Source: an uncultured Opitutia bacterium
Lineage (GTDB): Bacteria > Verrucomicrobiota > Verrucomicrobiia > Opitutales > Opitutaceae
Reading direction: 5' to 3'
Length of the DNA stretch: 64,000 nt
Assembly (NCBI GenBank): GCA_903881475.1
Contig: CAIRTK010000066.1
Coordinates: 62,001-126,000, forward strand
The notes beneath the pieces were generated by a model. It did not search any database. It had not been told where the DNA came from and was given only the letters and a program-made list of their open reading frames with translations. Each line of letters starts with the position of its first letter. Position 1 is the stretch's first letter. A program made the translations under genes and the position numbers. Below, in pieces: positions 42,134 to 49,793 of the stretch.

Positions 42134-43357
42134 TTACTTCAGCGCGGCGGCGATGCGGGCGAGGGCGGTCTCGACGTTGGCGCGGGAGTTGAACGCGCTG
42201 ATGCGCACATGGCCCTCGCCGCACTTGCCGAAGCCGGCGCCCGGCGTACAGACGACCTGGGCCTGGTTCAGCAGCATGTCGAAGAACTCCCACGAGTCGC
42301 GGCCGGTGTTGACCCAGATGTACGGGGCGTTGTCGCCGCCGACGCACTTCAGACCGAGCTGGGTCACGGCTTCGCGGATGAGCTTCGCGTTGCCGAGGTA
42401 AAAATCGGTGAGCGCCTTCGTCTGGGCCTTGCCCGCATCGGTGTAGATCGCGGCGGCGGCCTTCTGGATGGGATAGGAGACGCCATTGAACTTGGTCGAA
42501 TGGCGGCGGTTCCAGAGCGCGTGCACGGAGTGCTCCTGGCCCGCGGCGTCATAGGCCTTCAGCGTCTTCGGGACCACGATGTAGGCGCAGCGCGTGCCGG
42601 TGAAGCCGGCGATCTTGGAATAGCTGCGGAACTCGATGGCGACGTCCCGCGCACCCTCGATCTCATAGATGCTGTGCGGGATCGCCGGGTCGCGGATGTA
42701 GGACTCGTAGGCGGCGTCGAAGAGGATGATCGCCTTGTTCCGCTTCGCGTAGGCCACCCACGCGGTGAGCTGGGCCTTGGTGGCGACGGCGCCGGTGGGA
42801 TTGTTGGGGAAACAGAGGTAGATGAGGTCGGCGGGCGTGGACGGGATGGCGGGCACGTAGCCGTTCGCCGGGGTGGAATCGAGGTAGGTCACGCCCGGGT
42901 AGCGGCCGTCGACGTTGGCACCGGTGCGGCCGGCCATGACGTTGGTGTCCACGTAGACCGGATAAACCGGGTCCGGGATCGCGAGGCGGATGTCGGTGGA
43001 GAAGATCTCCTGGATATTGCCGCAGTCACACTTCGAGCCGTCGGAGATGAAGACCTCGTCGGCCTCGACGTGGCAGCCGCGCGGGGCGAACTCGTGCTGC
43101 ACGACGGCCTCGCGCAGGAACGCGTAGCCCTGCTCGGGCCCGTAGCCCTTGAAGGTCTCGCGCTTCGCCATCTCGTCGGTCGCGGCGTGCAGGGCCTCGA
43201 TGCAGACGGGCGGGAGGGGCTCGGTGACGTCGCCGATGCCGAGCCGGATGACGGGCTTCGACGGGTTGGCGGCGACGTAGGCGGTCACGCGCTTGGCGAT
43301 GTCGCTGAAGAGGTAGGAGGCCTTGAGCTTGAGGTAGTTTTCGTTGATGCGGATCAT
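42134..43357 (-). CDS. dapL: LL-diaminopimelate aminotransferase
   Basis: A 407-residue PLP aminotransferase converting tetrahydrodipicolinate directly to LL-diaminopimelate with glutamate as donor, for lysine and peptidoglycan synthesis. Landmarks: [69 protein letters not shown] Lys in [16 protein letters not shown] and the C-terminal GHVRISAF. The DapL route occurs in plants, chlamydiae, Verrucomicrobiota and some others, which supports the taxonomic guess. Confidence 0.96.
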   Translation of the reverse strand: MIRINENYLKLKASYLFSDIAKRVTAYVAANPSKPVIRLGIGDVTEPLPPVCIEALHAATDEMAKRETFKGYGPEQGYAFLREAVVQHEFAPRGCHVEADEVFISDGSKCDCGNIQEIFSTDIRLAIPDPVYPVYVDTNVMAGRTGANVDGRYPGVTYLDSTPANGYVPAIPSTPADLIYLCFPNNPTGAVATKAQLTAWVAYAKRNKAIILFDAAYESYIRDPAIPHSIYEIEGARDVAIEFRSYSKIAGFTGTRCAYIVVPKTLKAYDAAGQEHSVHALWNRRHSTKFNGVSYPIQKAAAAIYTDAGKAQTKALTDFYLGNAKLIREAVTQLGLKCVGGDNAPYIWVNTGRDSWEFFDMLLNQAQVVCTPGAGFGKCGEGHVRISAFNSRANVETALARIAAALK

Positions 43358-43471
43358 GGGAGGAGCGGTAAAGGAGGCGTGAAGCGGGATTTGGCCGGGC
43401 GAAAAACTTGAACAAACCCCGCGGGCGGCGTTAGTTCAAGCCCGACGTTTCCCCCAACCCAGCCGCGCCTC

Positions 43472-44314
43472 ATGCAAAAAATCGAGTCTGTCCCGGAAAT
43501 GCGGTTGGTCGCCGCGCAGCTGAAATCGCAGGGCAAGACCCTCGCGCTGGTGCCGACCATGGGCGCGCTCCACGCCGGACAGGAGGCGCTCATCCGGGCG
43601 GCGGTCCAAAAGGCCGATGTCGTGATCGTGGCGATCTTCGTGAATCCGCTGCAGTTCGGCCCCAACGAGGTCATCGCGAAGTATCCGCGCACCCTGGCCG
43701 AGGATGTCCAGCTGTGCGAGGCGTGTGGGGCGCAGATCGTGTTCATCCCGTCGGTCGAGGAAATGTACCCGCGCGGCTACTCGACGTACGTCATCGAGGA
43801 GCAGACCAGCCGTGCGCTGTGCGGGCCGTCCCGGCCGACGCATTTCCGGGGCGTGACCACCATGATGGCGAATTTCTTCAACCTGATCCGGCCTGATTTC
43901 GCCTTCTACGGCCAGAAGTCCGTCCAGCGGGCGGCGGTGGTGCGGAAGATGGCTTCGGACCTGCACTTCGGCGTGGAGATCGTGGTGGTGCCCACGGTGC
44001 GGGAGCCGGACGGGCTCGCGGCCGGCGTCCGCAACCGCGAGTTCACCGCCAGCGCGCGGTCGGAGGCGCTCGCCCTCAGCAAGGCGCTGGTCAAGGTAAA
44101 GGAGATGGCCGATAGCGGCGTGCGGAGCCCCGACCGGCTGATCGCCGAGGCCACCCACATCCTCAGCCAGCACCGGCGCGTCCGGATCATCTACATCTCC
44201 ATCGTGGACACCGTCTCGATGGAGACCGCCCGCGAAGTCACCCCGGGCCGCACCATGCTGGCCATCGCCGCCTGGATCGACGAGGTCCGGCTGATCGATA
44301 ATGTCGTGCTTTGA
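43472..44314 (+). CDS. panC: Pantoate-beta-alanine ligase-like protein, altered active site
   Basis: A 280-residue PanC homologue, nucleotidyltransferase fold, joining pantoate and beta-alanine with ATP. It aligns over the whole length: LALVPTMGALHAGQEAL, IFVNPLQFGPNE, YPRTLAEDV, SRPTHFRGVTTM, FYGQKSVQRAAVVRKM, GVRNREFTASAR. Several catalytic positions differ from the consensus: HxGH is HAGQ, FGEKDxQQ is YGQKSVQR and SSRN is GVRN. The binding Lys and the Arg-Pro-x-His-Phe are kept. So it may be a divergent PanC or a homologue with altered activity. panE is 3.3 kb downstream. Confidence 0.85.
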   Translation: MQKIESVPEMRLVAAQLKSQGKTLALVPTMGALHAGQEALIRAAVQKADVVIVAIFVNPLQFGPNEVIAKYPRTLAEDVQLCEACGAQIVFIPSVEEMYPRGYSTYVIEEQTSRALCGPSRPTHFRGVTTMMANFFNLIRPDFAFYGQKSVQRAAVVRKMASDLHFGVEIVVVPTVREPDGLAAGVRNREFTASARSEALALSKALVKVKEMADSGVRSPDRLIAEATHILSQHRRVRIIYISIVDTVSMETAREVTPGRTMLAIAAWIDEVRLIDNVVL

Positions 44315-44329
44315 ACGAAATTATCGATC

Positions 44330-44530
44330 GGAGATAGGGCTTGGGAGGTCGGAAGTATGAGGAGGGGTTGGGAGATAGAAGATGGGCGTTGGAAGATGGA
44401 ATACCGCTGAACCTTCGGGCGGCGCGCGGGTGTTTTCCATCTTCCATCTCCCAATTTCCAACTCCTACCGAAAACTCCCAGCGTCCTGCTGAGAGTTTTC
44501 GGTGGAAATCTCCCAAAATCTATCATCAGC
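44330..44530. repeat. Compound inverted repeats before class II aldolase
   Basis: Arms GGGAGATAGAAGATGGGCGT/TTGGAAGATGG pairing with TTTTCCATCTTCCATCTCCC, enclosed by outer GATCGGAGATAGGGC and CCAAAATCTATC-type ends, plus a separate hairpin CCGAAAACTC...GAGAGTTTTCGG at 44478-44502. Confidence 0.7.
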
Positions 44531-44539
44531 TATCCGTTC

Positions 44540-45304
44540 ATGGCCGCCCCGACCGACTTGCTTCCGCGTCTGCTCGACCTCTCGCACCAGCTGGGTCGTG
44601 AGGAGCGCAAGCTGTCCATTCTCGGCGAGGGCAATACCTCCGCCCGCGTTTCGGCCGATACGTTCCTCGTCAAGGCCAGCGGTTCCAACCTCGGCACTCT
44701 GGCCGCCGCCAACCTGACCGAATGCCGCTTTTCAGGGCTGCTCCCCGCGCTGGAGGCGCGGTCCCTGACGGACGCGGCCGTGGACGGCCAGCTGCTCGCC
44801 TCGCGGGTCGATCCGGCCGCGAAAAAGCCCTCGGTGGAGGCCATGTTCCATGCGTGGCTGCTCACGCTGCCGGGCGTGAACTTCGTCGGACACACGCATC
44901 CCGTGGCGGTGAACGGCATCCTGGCCACGCGGCACGCCCGCGCCTTTGCGACCAAGCGCCTCTGCCCGGATGAGATCGTGTGCTGTGGCGCGGAGTTTGT
45001 GCTCGTGCCGTATGTCGACCCCGGCCTGAAGCTCGCGCAGGCCATCCGCCGGGCCGTGACGGCCTACGTGAAGCGCCTCGCCCGCCCGCCGCGGGTCATC
45101 CTGCTCGAGAACCACGGGCTGATCGCCCTTGGCGCCACCCCGGAGGCGGTGCTGGCGGCGACGCTGATGGCGGTGAAGGCCGCCGAGATCTTCACCGCCG
45201 CCACCACCCTCGGGTCCGTGCGGTTCCTGTCCCCGGCCGTGGCCAGGCGCATTGCCGGCCGTCCTGACGAGCACTACCGGGAAAAGATGCTCGGTCTCCG
45301 CTGA
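44540..45304 (+). CDS. Class II aldolase/adducin family protein
   Basis: A 254-residue zinc-dependent class II aldolase-like protein: KLSILGEGNTSARVS, FLVKASGSNLGTL, FVGHTHPVAVNGI (zinc His pair), LLENHGLIALG (third His). The family cleaves sugar phosphates (fuculose-1-P, ribulose-5-P, rhamnulose-1-P). It sits 11 bases before the bifunctional RhaEW gene, probably in one operon, and may act on a related deoxysugar or serve as a second aldolase. Confidence 0.88.
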   Translation: MAAPTDLLPRLLDLSHQLGREERKLSILGEGNTSARVSADTFLVKASGSNLGTLAAANLTECRFSGLLPALEARSLTDAAVDGQLLASRVDPAAKKPSVEAMFHAWLLTLPGVNFVGHTHPVAVNGILATRHARAFATKRLCPDEIVCCGAEFVLVPYVDPGLKLAQAIRRAVTAYVKRLARPPRVILLENHGLIALGATPEAVLAATLMAVKAAEIFTAATTLGSVRFLSPAVARRIAGRPDEHYREKMLGLR

Positions 45305-45315
45305 ATTTTATCCTC

Positions 45316-47508
45316 ATGAAGTCCTACCTCTACGTGAATTATGTCTGGGATGATGCCAAGGCCGCCTCGCTCGATGCGGTCGCCCGCCTCGTCTACCGCT
45401 CCAATCTCCTTGGCAGCGATCAGCGCATCACCAACACCGGCGGCGGCAACACGTCGTCCAAGCTCGCCGAGCCGGATCCGCTCACCGGCCAGCCCACCGA
45501 GGTGCTCTGGGTCAAGGGCTCCGGCGGCGACCTGCGCACGAGCACGCGCGAGAATTTTTCCTCCCTGCACCAGTCCAAGCTCATCGGCATGCAGTCGCTC
45601 TACCTGTCCCGCGCCGACAAGGGCCTGAAGTCGGCCGCCGAGGACGAGATGGTCGCGATGGCCAGCCATGCGACCTTCAACCTGAACCCGCGCGCCTCGT
45701 CGATCGACACCCCGCTGCACAGCTTTATCCCGGCGAAGTTCGTCGACCACATGCACCCGAACGCGATCATCTCGATCGCCGCGTCGGCGAACTGCGAGAA
45801 GCTCACCCAAGAGATCTTCGGCGGCGAGATGGCCTACGTGAAATGGATGCGCCCCGGCTTCGAACTCGGCCTCGCGATGCAGGAGATCTGTAGGAAAAAC
45901 CCGAAGGTGAAGTCCATCATGATGGGCCAGCACGGCTTCATCTCGTGGGACAACGACGAGAAGGCCTGCTACACCTACACCCTCGACTGCATCGAGAGAG
46001 CCGCGGCCTACATCGAGCGGAAGTATGCCGCCAAGGGCGGCGACGCCGCGGCGTTCGGCGGCGCGAAATACGCCACGCTGGCGCCGGAGAAGCGCGCCGC
46101 GCTCTTCGCCGGCATCCTGCCGTGGCTGCGCGGCCAGGTTTCCTCGCAGAAGCGCTTTATCGGCACGGTGCAGGAGGACGAGAAGATCCTCCGCTTCGTG
46201 AACTCGAAGGACGCCGCGCGGCTGGCCGAGCTCGGCACGTCGTGCCCCGACCATTTCCTGCGCACCAAGATCAAGCCGCTCTACGTCGATTGGAACCCGC
46301 AGGCCGAGGATCTCGCCGCGCTCAAGGCCAAGCTCAAGGCCGGCCTCGAGGCCTACCGCAAGGACTACGCCGCCTATTACGCGAAGTGCAAACACGCCAA
46401 TTCGCCCGCAATGCGCGACGCCAACCCGACGGTCGTGCTCATCCCCGGCCTCGGCATGATCGCGTGGGGCAAGGACAAGTCCGAGTCCCGCGTTACCGCC
46501 GAGTTCTACAACTGCGCCGTCGAGGTCATGCGCGGCGCCGAGGCGATCGACACCTACATCGCCCTCCCGCAGCAGGAGGCCTTCGACATCGAGTATTGGC
46601 TGCTCGAGGAGGCGAAGCTGAAGCGCATGCCCGCCGAGAAGGAACTCGCCCGCCAGGTCATCATCGTGGTCGGCGCCGGTTCCGGCATCGGCAAGGAGAC
46701 CGCCCACCGCATTTCTAAGGAGGGCGCCCACGTGGTGTGCGTCGACATGAAGGCCGAGACCGCCGAGGCCACCGCGAAGGAGATCACCGACAAGCTGGGC
46801 CAGGGCATCGGCGTCGCCGGCTCCGGCATTTCCGGCTGCGGCCCGGCCATCGGGCTCGCCTGCAACATCACCGACCGCGCCAGCGTGCGCGCGATGCTCG
46901 ACCAGGTCGCGCTCGCCTACGGCGGCTTCGATTCGATCATCGTCACCGCCGGCGTGTTCTGGCCGAGCGACACCACCGGGCACATCCCCGATGACAAGTG
47001 GGCCTTTACCTTCGGCGTCAACGTCACCGGCAGCTACATCGTCGGCGACGAAGCCGCCCGCACTTGGAAGGAGCAGGGCCTGAAGGGCCAGCTCGTCCTC
47101 ACGACCTCGGCCAATGCGGTCGTCGCCAAGAAGGGCTCGATCGCCTACGACACCTCCAAGGCCGCGGCCAACCACCTCGTGCGCGAGCTCGCCATCGAGC
47201 TGTCGCCGCTGGTGCGCGTCAACGGCGTCGCCCCGGCGACCGTCGTGCAGGGCTCGGCCATGTTCCCGCGCGACCGCGTCATCGGCTCGCTCGCGAAGTA
47301 CGCCATTCCCTACACCGAGGACGAGGCGACCGACTCGCTGGTGAAGAAACTCGCGCAGTTCTACGCCGACCGCACGCTGACGAAGGCCCCGATCACACCG
47401 GCCGACCAGGCCGAGGCGTATTTCCTCCTCGTCAGCCAGCGGCTCAGCAAGACGACCGGCCAGGTGATCACCGTGGACGGCGGCCTGCACGAGGCGTTCC
47501 TGCGGTAA
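45316..47508 (+). CDS. rhaEW: Bifunctional rhamnulose-1-P aldolase / lactaldehyde dehydrogenase
   Basis: A 730-residue fusion. The N-terminal half is a class II aldolase (NTGGGNTSSKL, VLWVKGSGGDL, FVDHMHPNAI zinc site, MMGQHGFISW). The C-terminal third is a short-chain dehydrogenase (IIVVGAGSGIGKETAHRI nucleotide site, SIAYDTSKAAANH with Tyr/Lys, PITPADQAEAYFLL). It matches the bifunctional rhamnulose-1-phosphate aldolase/alcohol (lactaldehyde) dehydrogenase known from several bacteria, producing dihydroxyacetone phosphate and lactate. rhaB, 5.4 kb away, supplies its substrate; rhaA is not in the window. Confidence 0.95.
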   Translation: MKSYLYVNYVWDDAKAASLDAVARLVYRSNLLGSDQRITNTGGGNTSSKLAEPDPLTGQPTEVLWVKGSGGDLRTSTRENFSSLHQSKLIGMQSLYLSRADKGLKSAAEDEMVAMASHATFNLNPRASSIDTPLHSFIPAKFVDHMHPNAIISIAASANCEKLTQEIFGGEMAYVKWMRPGFELGLAMQEICRKNPKVKSIMMGQHGFISWDNDEKACYTYTLDCIERAAAYIERKYAAKGGDAAAFGGAKYATLAPEKRAALFAGILPWLRGQVSSQKRFIGTVQEDEKILRFVNSKDAARLAELGTSCPDHFLRTKIKPLYVDWNPQAEDLAALKAKLKAGLEAYRKDYAAYYAKCKHANSPAMRDANPTVVLIPGLGMIAWGKDKSESRVTAEFYNCAVEVMRGAEAIDTYIALPQQEAFDIEYWLLEEAKLKRMPAEKELARQVIIVVGAGSGIGKETAHRISKEGAHVVCVDMKAETAEATAKEITDKLGQGIGVAGSGISGCGPAIGLACNITDRASVRAMLDQVALAYGGFDSIIVTAGVFWPSDTTGHIPDDKWAFTFGVNVTGSYIVGDEAARTWKEQGLKGQLVLTTSANAVVAKKGSIAYDTSKAAANHLVRELAIELSPLVRVNGVAPATVVQGSAMFPRDRVIGSLAKYAIPYTEDEATDSLVKKLAQFYADRTLTKAPITPADQAEAYFLLVSQRLSKTTGQVITVDGGLHEAFLR

Positions 47509-47511
47509 TAC

Positions 47512-47663
47512 CGGATTGCGGAAAGCGGATACCGGATGGTCTGCGAATGTGGGCGGGGTGCCCTCACCCCGCTTGATGTCCGTCCGCCAACCCGGCCTAA
47601 TGGGGAGAAGGCTCTCCTATAGTTTCTTCGCGCATTAAAACCTAGCCGGTTTCCGGTATCCGC
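47512..47663. repeat. Inverted repeat with an inner family C unit
   Basis: Outer arms GCGGAAAGCGGATACCGGAT and CCGGTTTCCGGTATCCGCAA; within is GTGGGCGGGGTGCCCTCACC (47549), a family C hairpin with GTGG foot. Right arm ends just before the panE ATG. Confidence 0.75.
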
Positions 47664-47664
47664 A

Positions 47665-48576
47665 ATGCAAACCTCCATCGCCATCGTCGGCTCGGGTGCG
47701 ATCGGCACCTTCTACGGTGCGCGGCTTTCGTTCGCAGGCGGGCAGGTCCGCTTCCTGATGCGCAGCGATCTCGCCGCGGTGAAGGCGCACGGCATCACGC
47801 TGATCGAGGGAGAAGGTACGCGTACGCTCTCACCGGTCGCCGCCTTCGCCACCACCGCAGAAATCGGCCCGGTTGATCTGGTGTTCATTACGCTCAAGAC
47901 GACGGCCAACCACGAGCTGGCCCGCCTCCTGCCGCCGCTGCTTCACACGGGCACGGTGGTCGTTACGCTGCAGAACGGGCTCGGCAACGAGGAGCTAGTC
48001 GCTTCGATTGTCGGCGCCGAACGCGTGGTGGGCGGACTCTGCTACATCGCCGCGAACCGGACCGCGCCGGGAGAAATCACGTGCCGCTATCCCGGCTCGA
48101 TGGTGTTGGGCGAATTTACCGGGCCGGCGCTGGACCGCACGCGCGCCATCGCCGCATTATTCACGGCGGCGGGCATCCGCTGCAGCACCGAGGACAGCCT
48201 GGCGCAGGCGCGCTGGCGCAAGCTGGTGTGGAACGTGGCTTTCAACGGGCTCGCGGTTGCGGGCGGCGGGATCACCACGGATCAAATCCTGGCCTCGCCA
48301 GTGCTGGCCGCCCGGGTGCGTGTGCTGATGGATGAGATCGCCGCTGCGGCCCGCGCGCTGGGCCATGAGATTTCAGAGTCGTTTATCCAGGAACAGATCA
48401 CCCGCACGCCCGCCATCGGTGCGTACCGGCCTTCGACGTTGGTCGATTTCCTCGCCGGACGTGAACTCGAGCTCGAGGCCATCTGGGGCGAACCGTTGCG
48501 CCGTGGCCACGCCGCCGGCGTGGCGATGCCGGAGCTGGCGCGCCTTTACACAGAGCTGAAGACGGCCAGCAAGTGA
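47665..48576 (+). CDS. panE: 2-dehydropantoate 2-reductase (ketopantoate reductase)
   Basis: A 303-residue NADPH-dependent reductase making pantoate for coenzyme A. Rossmann site IAIVGSGAIGTFYGARL, LVFITLKTT, TLQNGLGNEE, ALAQARWRKLVWN-type catalytic Lys region (RWRKLVWNVAFNGL) and C-terminal RTPAIGAYRPSTLVDFLAGRELELEAIWGEPLRRG. Fits the ApbA/PanE family; some members reduce other 2-ketoacids. Its TGA stop is part of the GTGACAAGGGG repeat that follows. Confidence 0.9.
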   Translation: MQTSIAIVGSGAIGTFYGARLSFAGGQVRFLMRSDLAAVKAHGITLIEGEGTRTLSPVAAFATTAEIGPVDLVFITLKTTANHELARLLPPLLHTGTVVVTLQNGLGNEELVASIVGAERVVGGLCYIAANRTAPGEITCRYPGSMVLGEFTGPALDRTRAIAALFTAAGIRCSTEDSLAQARWRKLVWNVAFNGLAVAGGGITTDQILASPVLAARVRVLMDEIAAAARALGHEISESFIQEQITRTPAIGAYRPSTLVDFLAGRELELEAIWGEPLRRGHAAGVAMPELARLYTELKTASK

Positions 48577-48610
48577 CAAGGGGTAAGTTACAAGTGACAA
48601 GAATTCCGGA

Positions 48611-48718
48611 GTAGGGCGGGTCTTTGACCCGCTCTGATTGTCATTGCGAGGAAGCCCGACGGGCTGACGTGGCAATCCATCGGCTGTTCAAGCAAGGCGG
48701 GTCAAAGACCCGCCCTAC
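48611..48718. repeat. Family A REPIN nested in family K
   Basis: GTAGGGCGGGTCTTTGACCC at the left, GGGTCAAAGACCCGCCCTAC at the right: perfect inverted arms with GTAG/CTAC ends. Confidence 0.9.
48639..48682. repeat. ATTGCGAGG...GTGGCAATCC repeat nested in the REPIN
   Basis: TGTCATTGCGAGGAAGCCCG ... ACGTGGCAATCC: arms ATTGCGAGG-type and GTGGCAATCC with an inner AGCCCGACGGGCT hairpin. This consensus is familiar from intergenic repeats of many unrelated bacteria. Confidence 0.7.
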
Positions 48719-48800
48719 CGCGATCCACGCCAAATTTCCTCTTGTTACTTGATCTTTGTCCCTTGTCACTCGTCAGCGCGGCCCGGCCGCACTGGCCCCT

Positions 48801-49640
48801 ATGAAACTCGGCGCGCACATCTATCTCTGGACGGAGCGCTGGTCCGACGCCGAAACCGGCCTGTTCGAGCGGGCGCGCGGGCTCGGGCTGGACACCCTGG
48901 AGCTGGCGGTCGGACTTGATGTGAAATTCTCCGCCGCGCTCACGCGCCGCGCCGCGGAGTCGGCAGGCATGAACCTGCTGGTCGGGCCGGGCGGCGAATG
49001 GCCGGCGGGCGCGGATTTGTCGGACGACGACCCGGCGAACCGTCGCGTCGCCTTGGAGTTTCACACCGGGATCATCAACCAGGCGGCCGAGCTTGGCGCG
49101 CTGGCATACGCCGGCGCGCTCTACGGCCGGCCGGGCAAGGTCCTGCGGCGCCGTCCGCCGCCGGATGAGCTGCCGCGCACCGCGGAGGGCCTGCACGCGC
49201 TGGCGGCCCACGCGCAGCGGGCGGGCGTGAAGCTGGTGCTCGAGCCGATGAGCCGGTTTCGCTCGCACGTGGTCAACACCCCGGCGCAGGCGCTGCAGCT
49301 GCTCACGCTGGCCGCGCATCCGAACCTCTTCATCCTGCTCGACACCTACCACCTCGTGACGGAAGTGCGCGACTACGCGGCGGCGATCCGTTCGGTCGGC
49401 GATCGACTCTGGGGCCTGCATGCCTGCGAAAACGACCGCGGTGTGCCGGGTGGCGGCCTGCTGCCGTGGCCGGAGATTTTCGCGGCGCTAAAGACGACGA
49501 AGGCCGAGTACGTCGGCTTCGAGGGCTACAACACCGGCCTGGGCGACTTCGGCTGGCGACGCGGCATGTTTCAGAACGTGTGCCCCGACGGCGACGCGTT
49601 CGTGCGCGAGGCCGTGGCGTTCACCCGGCGTTTTTTGTAG
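48801..49640 (+). CDS. Sugar phosphate isomerase/epimerase family TIM-barrel protein
   Basis: A 279-residue xylose-isomerase-like TIM barrel (AP endonuclease family 2): MKLGAHIYLWTERW, GLDTLELAVGL, VKLVLEPMSRFRSHVVNTP (metal Glu), LFILLDTYHLVTEV (Asp/His), GLHACENDRGVPGGG, EYVGFEGYN (Glu). The pattern resembles ketose 3-epimerases (D-psicose/tagatose type), which would suit the surrounding sugar genes. The ATG gives MKLGAHI; the upstream extension is repeat. The stop TAG is the TAG of the GTAG foot of a REP unit. Confidence 0.87.
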   Translation: MKLGAHIYLWTERWSDAETGLFERARGLGLDTLELAVGLDVKFSAALTRRAAESAGMNLLVGPGGEWPAGADLSDDDPANRRVALEFHTGIINQAAELGALAYAGALYGRPGKVLRRRPPPDELPRTAEGLHALAAHAQRAGVKLVLEPMSRFRSHVVNTPAQALQLLTLAAHPNLFILLDTYHLVTEVRDYAAAIRSVGDRLWGLHACENDRGVPGGGLLPWPEIFAALKTTKAEYVGFEGYNTGLGDFGWRRGMFQNVCPDGDAFVREAVAFTRRFL

Positions 49641-49726
49641 GGCGGGTTCGCTTGGACGACCCGTGAGTGGGTAGCGCAGGCATTCTGCCTGCATCAGATT
49701 CGGAGCAGGCAGGAGGGCTGCGCTAC
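49637..49726. repeat. REP units of families A and B after epimerase gene
   Basis: First a degenerate family A unit GTAGGGCGGGTTCGCTTGGA (49637), whose TAG is the stop of the epimerase gene; then a complete family B REPIN 49671-49726 (GTAGCGCAGGCATTCTGCCT to GGCTGCGCTAC). Confidence 0.85.
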
Positions 49727-49793
49727 GGCGGCTCATCCGGCTTGTCCGCGATTGCAGGCTTGTCGCCGGTTTCGCACTGGTTGAGTTTGAGCC

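Larger units (their letters stand above)
48573..48769. repeat. Outermost of three nested repeats (family K)
   Basis: Arms GTGACAAGGGGTAAGTTACA at 48573 and TTTGTCCCTTGTCAC-type inverse ending at 48769. The repeat begins inside the last codon pair of panE and contributes its TGA. Confidence 0.8.
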
